Origin: JBBRUG01 sp038247995
GTDB lineage: Bacteria; Chloroflexota; Chloroflexia; Chloroflexales; Chloroflexaceae
DNA length: 19,763 bases
Reading direction: 5' to 3'
Assembly: GCA_038247995.1 (NCBI GenBank)
Contig: JBBRUG010000076.1
Coordinates: forward strand, 1-19,763
Position numbers and translations under genes: made by a program. The notes under the pieces were generated by a model. It did not search any database. It had not been told where the DNA came from and saw only the letters and a list, made by a program, of their open reading frames with translations. Below are positions 1 to 5,306 of this stretch, piece after piece. The first letter of the stretch is position 1, and every line of letters starts with the position of its first letter.

Positions 1-126
1 CCAGTCCCCAGTCCGCAGTCCCCAGTCCCCAGTCCCCAGTCCCCAGTCCGCCGTCCGCAGTCCCCAGTCCCCAGTCCCCAGTCCGCAGTCCGCAGTCCCC
101 AGTCCCCAGTCCGCCGTCCGCCGTCC
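1..126. repeat. Heptamer tandem array, CAGTCCC/CAGTCCG family
   Basis: About 18 head-to-tail 7-nt units alternate between CAGTCCC and CAGTCCG, with CCGTCCG variants at the right end. Read as CCCCAGT, the unit matches what I remember of one class of heptameric STRR repeats from filamentous cyanobacteria. The unit contains no stop in any of the six frames, and three units (21 nt) read as a 7-residue peptide repeat. The array is in frame with the glycosyltransferase gene that follows it, so it appears to be translated. It continues to the left window edge, so its full length is unknown. Confidence 0.95.
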
Positions 127-1240
127 TCTACTGTTCCTGATCGGCCTCTGGCTGCTGTTTAACCTGGCCACGGCGCCGCTGCTGTTTGCAATCAACCGCT
201 TTCGCGTACCGCTGATGCCGTTTGTGTTTGTGCTGGCCGGCATTGCGCTGGCTGCGCTGCTGCGCGGCGGCTGGGGCAAGGCGCTCCGCACCCGTTACGG
301 TAGCGCCTGCGCGACGCTCGGCGCGCTGCTCTGGCTCGTGGCCGCCGCACCGTATGCTTATCTGGAACCGCGCGCACCCGGCACCGCCTCGGCGTGGGCT
401 TCCTTTTTTGGGCCGTACCCTTCTAGCCTTGCCGCAACCCAGTTGGCTCTGGCAACCCGGCCCGGCTATCTGGCCGAAGCAAACCTGGCGCGTGCGCTCA
501 GCGCCGGTGATGCCGCAACTGCGCGCGTCGCGTTGGGCGATCCGGCACTGCCACCCTACAGTTTCGCCGTCGGCGCGCCGCTGCTCGATAGCCTTGCAGG
601 TCGGCCGGCAGCAGGCCTCGACCGCCTCGCCACCCAGCCTGAACAGCCCCTCGCCGCTTGGCAGACCAGCATTGTGGCCGGAGAACTCTTTCGGCAGTTG
701 GGCGACCGTGAGGCGGCCCGGCGTGAACTCAGTCCAACCCTGGTCGATGACCAGAACCCGGTGGCCTGGGCCTGGCAGTGGCTCTACCCGCCACCAACGC
801 CCGATCAACGGATTGGCCTGGCCGATGACGACGACCTGGGGTATATTGATGGCTTCTACCTGGGCGAGTACGATCCCGTCCTCGGCGCGACATTACGCTG
901 GAGTGGCCCCACTGCCGCATTGCGTTTCCCTACAGCCGCTACCGGCGCGCCCCGCGAAATCTGCCTGCACGTTGCCGGGGCCGGCTGGCCCAACGATCTA
1001 GCTCTGCCGACACTCACGCTGGCCCTCGATCAACAGCCGCTCGGCACGATCCAACTCACCCGCGAACTGCGCGAAACGTGCTTGCCGCTGCCGGCGCGCC
1101 CGGTCGGCACCGCCTATATCATCCAACTGCGCAGCCCAACCTTCGTACCCGATGCACTCGACCTGATCGGGCAGCAGGGGTCGCAGGCCGGCCAGTTGCG
1201 TCAACTCGGCGCACAAATCGACTGGGTCGAGATCAGGTAA
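2..1240 (+). CDS. GT-C-type (PMT/ArnT-like) glycosyltransferase, C-terminal part
   Basis: The frame is open from the left edge to TAA at 1238-1240 (412 visible residues); the ATG at 215 is internal. Codons 1-40 are the heptamer array, read as SPQSAV/RSPQSPV-type repeats. Then come two hydrophobic helices (about residues 43-90) carrying NRFRVPLMPF, which resembles the end of the membrane domain of GT39/GT83-like mannosyl- or arabinosyltransferases, and a further helix near 99-118. Helical TPR-like sequence follows. From about residue 278 a beta-rich domain (GYIDGFYLGEYDP... LRSPTFVPD) matches the C-terminus of the next gene (FVRGFHPLG... LRSPTFSPR), so the two are tandem paralogs. Such enzymes move sugars from lipid-phosphate carriers to proteins or glycans at the outer membrane face; the substrate cannot be told. 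The catalytic N-terminal half lies outside the window. Confidence 0.75.
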   Translation, partial: QSPVRSPQSPVPSPQSAVRSPQSPVPSPQSAVPSPQSAVRRPLLFLIGLWLLFNLATAPLLFAINRFRVPLMPFVFVLAGIALAALLRGGWGKALRTRYGSACATLGALLWLVAAAPYAYLEPRAPGTASAWASFFGPYPSSLAATQLALATRPGYLAEANLARALSAGDAATARVALGDPALPPYSFAVGAPLLDSLAGRPAAGLDRLATQPEQPLAAWQTSIVAGELFRQLGDREAARRELSPTLVDDQNPVAWAWQWLYPPPTPDQRIGLADDDDLGYIDGFYLGEYDPVLGATLRWSGPTAALRFPTAATGAPREICLHVAGAGWPNDLALPTLTLALDQQPLGTIQLTRELRETCLPLPARPVGTAYIIQLRSPTFVPDALDLIGQQGSQAGQLRQLGAQIDWVEIR

Positions 1241-1260
1241 GCTGAGCCGGTATCGTAATG

Positions 1261-1276
1261 CCGAAGCGCGCTTCGG
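1261..1276. other. Perfect 16-bp palindrome between two glycosyltransferase genes
   Basis: CCGAAGCG followed by CGCTTCGG forms an uninterrupted self-complementary stretch 20 nt after the stop of the first paralog and 24 nt before the start of the second. It could be an intercistronic hairpin or a protein-binding site. There is no T-run, so a simple terminator is unlikely. Confidence 0.5.
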
Positions 1277-1284
1277 CCCATCCA

Positions 1285-1310
1285 TATATGCGTACCTTAT
1301 ATGCGTACCT
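1285..1310. repeat. 13-bp tandem duplication at a gene start
   Basis: TATATGCGTACCT occurs twice in direct succession (1285-1297 and 1298-1310). Each copy contains ATGCGTACC. The second ATG (1301) opens the long glycosyltransferase frame, while the first is out of frame by 13 nt. Confidence 0.9.
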
Positions 1311-3493
1311 TCTCCCCCAAGATGCATCCGCTCCTCCCCCTTGCCGCAATCACCTTGCTCGGCCTGGGGTTACGGCTGCTGGCCTGGCAGTGGCGCGAAT
1401 TCTACCCGCTCGGTGGCGACGAGCAAGAGTACCTGGCTGTTGCGCTCACGCTGTTGCAAGAGCGGCGCTATACCGAACTACTCTTCATGCGCCCGCCGCT
1501 CTACCCGATTTTCCTTGCCGCCGGTATTTACCTTTTCGACTCGCTGGTCCAGAACCTGCGCCTCGTCCAGGCGCTCGTTTCAACGGCAACGATCCCGCTG
1601 ATCTACCTGCTGACGCGGGAACTGACGCAGCTTTTCCAGTCCGCAGCCCGCAGTCCGCAGTTCGAAGGCCAAAGACCAAACAGGTCGTCTAGCGGCGATC
1701 GAGCACCATTGCTCGCTGCATTGTTCACGGCGCTCAGTTACACGCTGGCGATAAATGCCACCGAACTGCTCAGTGAGACGCTGTTTCTGTTCGGGTTAAC
1801 GCTCACGCTCTGGTTGATCGTGCGCGCCGGGCGGCTCGGCGGCGGGTGGCGCGTGGCGCTGGCCGGCCTGGCCCTCGGCGCCAGTTGCCTGATCCGCTCG
1901 GTCGCATTGCCGCTGCTGCCACTGGGCGCGATCTGGCTTTTCATCAATGCACACCGCAACATGCACACCGCAACATGGCAACTGCGCCCCGCACTGATCC
2001 GATTTTGCATTTTTACGTTTGCCTTTTGCCTTGTTGTACTGCCCTGGACGGCGCGCAACTATGGCACCTACGGCGGCGTGATCCTGATCGACACCACCGG
2101 CGCGGAGAATCTCTGGCTCGACAATGACCCGGCGGGACGCGAGGCGGTAAAGGCCCAACTCTTTGCGCTGGGCGAGGAACGACTGGCCCGGCAGCAACTT
2201 GCCTCGCAGCAGGGAATTGAGGTCATTACCGCTGATCCGGCAGGCTTTGTGCAGAAGATGGGCCGTGAACTGAAGCTGCTCTTTGCGCTGGAGTATACCG
2301 ACGACATGCGCGCCCGACCGGCGATCTGGGTGCCGCCGGCTGAGGTTGCAGCGCGGCTGCTCCTGGGCGATGGACTCTGGTTGGTGATTTTGCTCGTCGG
2401 CAGCTACGGATTGGCCTATAGCGCATTGTCCGGCGGCCCGCTCGGGCGCGCGGCGCTGCTGATGTTCCTGCCCTGGTGTGCCTATATAGCGCTGACAAGT
2501 CTGATCTTTCACGTCGAACTGCGCTATCGGCTGCCGGTCTTCCCCGCGTTATTGCCGTTCGCGGCACTGGTGCTTGCCGGGGCACGCAATACATCCGCAG
2601 ATAACGCAGATACCGACCGATCCGTTGTCCTGCGTCCTGCGTCTTTCGTCCTGCGTCCTGCGCTCCTCGCCGCCCTGCTCCCGGCCCTCTTGCTGCTGAT
2701 CACCCTGCTGCACATAAATTACCCGGCACTGGCATGGCAACTCGGCACAAAGCATCTCCAGTTGGCCCGTGCTGAAGGCGCACTCGCGCGTGGCGATGCC
2801 GCAACGGCGCAGGCTGCCGCACAGGCTGCCCTGCAGGCCGACCCCGGCCGGGCCCTGGCCCATGTCGCTCTGGCCCAAGCAGCGCTGTTGCAGAACGCTG
2901 GCGCTACAGCCGAGGCCGAACTTGTAGCGGCGATCGGCACTATTTCGGCCCATCCGCATGCGCACCTGCTGCTCGGCGATCTGCGTCGTGCTGCGGGCGA
3001 TCTAGCGGCGGCGCGTGTAGCGCTCACCACATACGAGGCCGGTTCGCTGCAAGATCTGCAAACCTGGCTTTGGGAGCGCCGGATCACACCGGCTGGGGCG
3101 GAACTCGAACTTGGCAACGGGCTTGATCTCGGCTTTGTGCGCGGTTTCCACCCGCTGGGCGCAAATGAGGCCGGCTTTCGCTGGACGCGCGAACGCGCTG
3201 CTGTGGAGCTTATGGCCCCGCCAGGCGCAACTGAATTATTTGTTGCGGCCGATGCGCGCCGACCCGATGCAAGTTCGGCAGAGGTGCAGATCTGGATGAA
3301 CGGGCAAGCCATCGGTACGCTCCAGGTTGTAACCGGGCTGAACGAGTATCGCTTGCCGTTACCGGCGGGCATGGACAATGCGCTCGTGAAACTAGAATTA
3401 CGCAGCCCGACCTTCAGCCCACGCACCTACGACCCAACCAGCCCCGACGGGCGCCGCCTCGGTGTGGCGATTACAGCGCTCGGCGTTGAGTAA
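1301..3493 (+). CDS. GT-C-type (PMT/ArnT-like) glycosyltransferase with TPR-like region
   Basis: This is a 730-residue polytopic membrane protein. The first helix is at about 8-29. It is followed by GGDEQEYL (D40, E41), which fits the acidic first-loop motif of GT39/GT83 enzymes that use polyprenyl-phosphate sugars. More helices run to about residue 475, with an ELRYRLPVFPALLPF motif in the late membrane part. Helical repeats at about 485-585 (ARGDAATAQAAAQAALQADP) look like TPRs, and the last ~130 residues form a beta-rich, possibly carbohydrate-binding, domain. The likely role is transfer of sugar to an extracytoplasmic acceptor. Two loops carry low-complexity inserts encoded by short DNA repeats (residues 113-129 and 432-456). 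No Shine-Dalgarno precedes either ATG 1301 or ATG 1322, so the start is uncertain. It is paralogous to the upstream gene and likely co-transcribed with it. Confidence 0.8.
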   Translation: MRTFSPKMHPLLPLAAITLLGLGLRLLAWQWREFYPLGGDEQEYLAVALTLLQERRYTELLFMRPPLYPIFLAAGIYLFDSLVQNLRLVQALVSTATIPLIYLLTRELTQLFQSAARSPQFEGQRPNRSSSGDRAPLLAALFTALSYTLAINATELLSETLFLFGLTLTLWLIVRAGRLGGGWRVALAGLALGASCLIRSVALPLLPLGAIWLFINAHRNMHTATWQLRPALIRFCIFTFAFCLVVLPWTARNYGTYGGVILIDTTGAENLWLDNDPAGREAVKAQLFALGEERLARQQLASQQGIEVITADPAGFVQKMGRELKLLFALEYTDDMRARPAIWVPPAEVAARLLLGDGLWLVILLVGSYGLAYSALSGGPLGRAALLMFLPWCAYIALTSLIFHVELRYRLPVFPALLPFAALVLAGARNTSADNADTDRSVVLRPASFVLRPALLAALLPALLLLITLLHINYPALAWQLGTKHLQLARAEGALARGDAATAQAAAQAALQADPGRALAHVALAQAALLQNAGATAEAELVAAIGTISAHPHAHLLLGDLRRAAGDLAAARVALTTYEAGSLQDLQTWLWERRITPAGAELELGNGLDLGFVRGFHPLGANEAGFRWTRERAAVELMAPPGATELFVAADARRPDASSAEVQIWMNGQAIGTLQVVTGLNEYRLPLPAGMDNALVKLELRSPTFSPRTYDPTSPDGRRLGVAITALGVE
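1637..1685. repeat. Seven heptamers inside the second glycosyltransferase gene
   Basis: The units CAGTCCG, CAGCCCG, CAGTCCG, CAGTTCG, AAGGCCA, AAGACCA and AACAGGT sit end to end (49 nt). The first four belong to the same family as the array at 1-126, and the next ones to the GACCAA family seen at 8144-8216. The stretch encodes a hydrophilic segment (residues 113-129, QSAARSPQFEGQ...) between two membrane helices. Confidence 0.8.
2596..2668. repeat. CGCAGATAA-type and GTCCTGC-type repeats inside the second glycosyltransferase gene
   Basis: Two 9-nt units (CGCAGATAA, CGCAGATAC) occupy 2596-2613. Six 7-nt units follow at 2627-2668: GTCCTGC twice, GTCTTTC, GTCCTGC twice, then GCTCCTC. They encode a polar-to-hydrophobic segment (about residues 432-456) just before the last membrane helix. 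Confidence 0.8.
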
Positions 3494-3498
3494 TTTCG

Positions 3499-3548
3499 GG
3501 AGTCAGGAGTCATACAATCATCAGATCATCAGATCATCAGATCATCAG
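3499..3548. repeat. GGAGTCA heptamer pair and four ATCATCAG octamers
   Basis: GGAGTCA occurs twice at 3499-3512, then ATCATCAG occurs four times without error at 3517-3548. The stretch lies between the convergent ends of the glycosyltransferase and the minus-strand persulfide dioxygenase-like gene. On the minus strand the octamers supply the last codons (SDDLMI) and the TGA stop of the latter. Confidence 0.9.
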
Positions 3549-4959
3549 ACGTTTTCCGCTCTCCGCTTTCCCGCACCAACTTCTTCCACTCACCGGGAGC
3601 ATCCTCCAGCGTAATGACATCGTTGAAGCCGGCGTTGTGGAGCAGGCTTGCCCCAATCTGTGCGCGATAGCCCGAAGCGCAATGCACGATGATCGGCCGA
3701 TCGCGGGGGATCTCATGAAGGCGCTGGGGCAAGAAGCCGAGCGGGATGTGGAATGCAGCGGACAAATGGATCTCCGCATACTCACTCTGGCCGCGTACAT
3801 CGAGAATCAACGCGTCGCCTAGCGCCATACGCTCAGCCAGATCAGCCACGGTCGTAGCGGGCAAACTGGCTGTAGGCGCGCCAATGGCAGCGGCAAGCAA
3901 ATAACCCGGCACATTGTCGATCCCGATTGCCCGCAGCGTCTTCAGGATCGCGTTGATGTCGGCAGCGTCGGGCAGAACCAGGTACGTCGGGCGGTTGTAA
4001 TCGACAAACCAGCCGATATACGTGCTGTACATCGCCGTGGTGGCCGGCACGCTCAGGCTGCCGGGCACATGCGCCGCCCGGTATTCCTCCTGCGGCCGCA
4101 GATCAACCACCAGATCGCCGTTCATCAGCGCCGCATCGATCGTCGCTCGGTCGAGTGAGCGCGTCGGCGGTAGTTCGCTAAGCAGCGTCGGGCCGACCTT
4201 ATTCACATGCTTCATGCGCGCAAAATAGCGCGGCGCCTCGGGTTGGCCGGTGAGCAGCCAATCGACAAAGCTCGCCTCATCAGCCAACTGATAAGCCGGG
4301 TTAAAGCGCTTCTCGTAACCAAGCGTCGAGGAAGGGACCGCACCCAACGCCTTGCCGCAGGCACTGCCGGCGCCGTGGGCCGGCCAGACTTGCAGATAGT
4401 CGGGCAGGGCTTTGCTGCGCTCAATGCTCTGAAACATACTCCGTGCGCCGGGCTCCTTCGTGCCGACCATGCCCGCTGCCGTATCGAGCAGATCGGGGCG
4501 CCCAACGTCGCCAACGAAGAGGAAATCGCCGCTGAAGAAGCCCATCGGCGCATCAGCCCCAGCCGTGTCGGTGATCAGAAAGGCGATATGCTCCGGCGTA
4601 TGACCGGGCGTGTACAGCACTTCAACCCGAATATTGCCCACCATCCAGTAGTCACCTTCGCGCACCAACCTTATGTTCGGATCGGCAGCGTAGGCATACT
4701 TCCATTCAGTTGGGCCCATATCGCTGAGGTAGATCGTCGCCCCCGTGCGTGCAGCCAACTCGCGGCTGCCGCTGACGAAATCGGCGTGAATATGCGTCTC
4801 GGTAACGTGGGTAATCTGCAGGCCCTCTTTCGCGGCCAGCGCCAGGTAGGGCTCGACATCACGCATTGGATCGACTACCAGCGCCTCGCCGGTGGCGACG
4901 CAGCCCACCAGATACGAAGCCTGGGCCAATTGCTCATCATAAAAGTATTTCAGCAGCAT
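3529..4959 (-). CDS. MBL-fold/double-rhodanese persulfide dioxygenase-like protein
   Basis: The 476-residue protein has an N-terminal metallo-beta-lactamase domain with THIHADF (H56, H58, D60), PGHTPEH (H120), FFSGD (D145) and PAHGAGS (H195). This fits the ETHE1/CstB group, where two histidines and one aspartate bind a mononuclear iron and glutathione or protein persulfide is oxidised to sulfite. The F at 61, in place of the last histidine of HxHxDH, is tolerated in rhodanese-fused members. A first rhodanese domain (about 265-355, DLRPQEEYRAAHVPG) lacks a catalytic cysteine. The second (about 375-460) carries HCASGYR with C427. The likely role is cytoplasmic sulfide/persulfide detoxification. 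I chose ATG 4959 because AAGGA lies 7 nt upstream; the earlier ATG at 4992 has no such support. The C-terminal tail is encoded by DNA repeats. Confidence 0.88.
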   Translation of the reverse strand: MLLKYFYDEQLAQASYLVGCVATGEALVVDPMRDVEPYLALAAKEGLQITHVTETHIHADFVSGSRELAARTGATIYLSDMGPTEWKYAYAADPNIRLVREGDYWMVGNIRVEVLYTPGHTPEHIAFLITDTAGADAPMGFFSGDFLFVGDVGRPDLLDTAAGMVGTKEPGARSMFQSIERSKALPDYLQVWPAHGAGSACGKALGAVPSSTLGYEKRFNPAYQLADEASFVDWLLTGQPEAPRYFARMKHVNKVGPTLLSELPPTRSLDRATIDAALMNGDLVVDLRPQEEYRAAHVPGSLSVPATTAMYSTYIGWFVDYNRPTYLVLPDAADINAILKTLRAIGIDNVPGYLLAAAIGAPTASLPATTVADLAERMALGDALILDVRGQSEYAEIHLSAAFHIPLGFLPQRLHEIPRDRPIIVHCASGYRAQIGASLLHNAGFNDVITLEDAPGEWKKLVRESGERKTSDDLMI

Positions 4960-5016
4960 GCGGTGATCCTTCCATTCGCGTCTACGCAGCATACGAACCC
5001 GGATCGAAATATCTTC

Positions 5017-5022
5017 AGTATA
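5017..5022 (-). promoter_or_regulatory. Candidate -10 box for the persulfide dioxygenase-like gene
   Basis: TATACT on the minus strand lies about 57 nt before the chosen start at 4959. No convincing -35 box was seen at 17 nt. The intergenic stretch 4960-5306 separates divergent genes and must hold promoters for both. Confidence 0.3.
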
Positions 5023-5158
5023 GCGCAGCGTTTCAACCTCGGAAAGTCCGTGTTACCCATCACTGGCTGCCAAAACAGCTTCCTTGTCCGCCGATCGCGG
5101 GCCGCAAAACGTCAATGCAATATAATTACAACACTGCGCACAGGTTTTATTCCATTTT

Positions 5159-5178
5159 TGCACAGGAATAGCTGTGCA
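5159..5178. other. Inverted repeat TGCACAG/CTGTGCA in the divergent intergenic region
   Basis: Two perfect 7-nt arms flank a 6-nt centre (GAATAG). The site lies about 65 nt upstream of the aconitase -10 box, beside an AT-rich island (TATAAT at 5121-5126). It could be a regulator site; no regulator can be named. Confidence 0.4.
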
Positions 5179-5221
5179 GCTTCGCCCCACGCCGCCCCGC
5201 CCGCATGCTGCCGCGCCAAAC

Positions 5222-5249
5222 CGGTTCTGGAACCGCGCCATGTTATAAT
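5222..5249 (+). promoter_or_regulatory. Aconitase promoter: extended -10 with overlapping palindrome
   Basis: TGTTATAAT at 5241-5249 is a perfect extended -10 element (TGN plus TATAAT). The -35 area (about 5221-5226) is poor, as is common for extended -10 promoters. An inverted repeat, CGGTTC-TG-GAACCG (5222-5235), fills the spacer region. A protein bound there would block polymerase, so it is a good operator candidate. Confidence 0.6.
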
Positions 5250-5273
5250 CCCGAACATCACGAATAATCTTTC

Positions 5274-5300
5274 CGCTGAGTTTCAGCGATTGAGAGGAGG
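5274..5300 (+). promoter_or_regulatory. Leader hairpin and strong ribosome binding site of aconitase
   Basis: CGCTGA and TCAGCG (5274-5279 and 5283-5288) form a 6-bp stem with a 3-nt loop. AGGAGG (5295-5300) lies 6 nt before ATG 5307. The hairpin ends just before the ribosome binding site and leaves it exposed. Confidence 0.6.
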
Positions 5301-5306
5301 CGAAGC

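Noticed and set aside
1..126. CRISPR array at the left edge
   Set aside because: The units are 7 nt with no spacers of constant size and no cas genes nearby; it is a simple tandem heptamer array.
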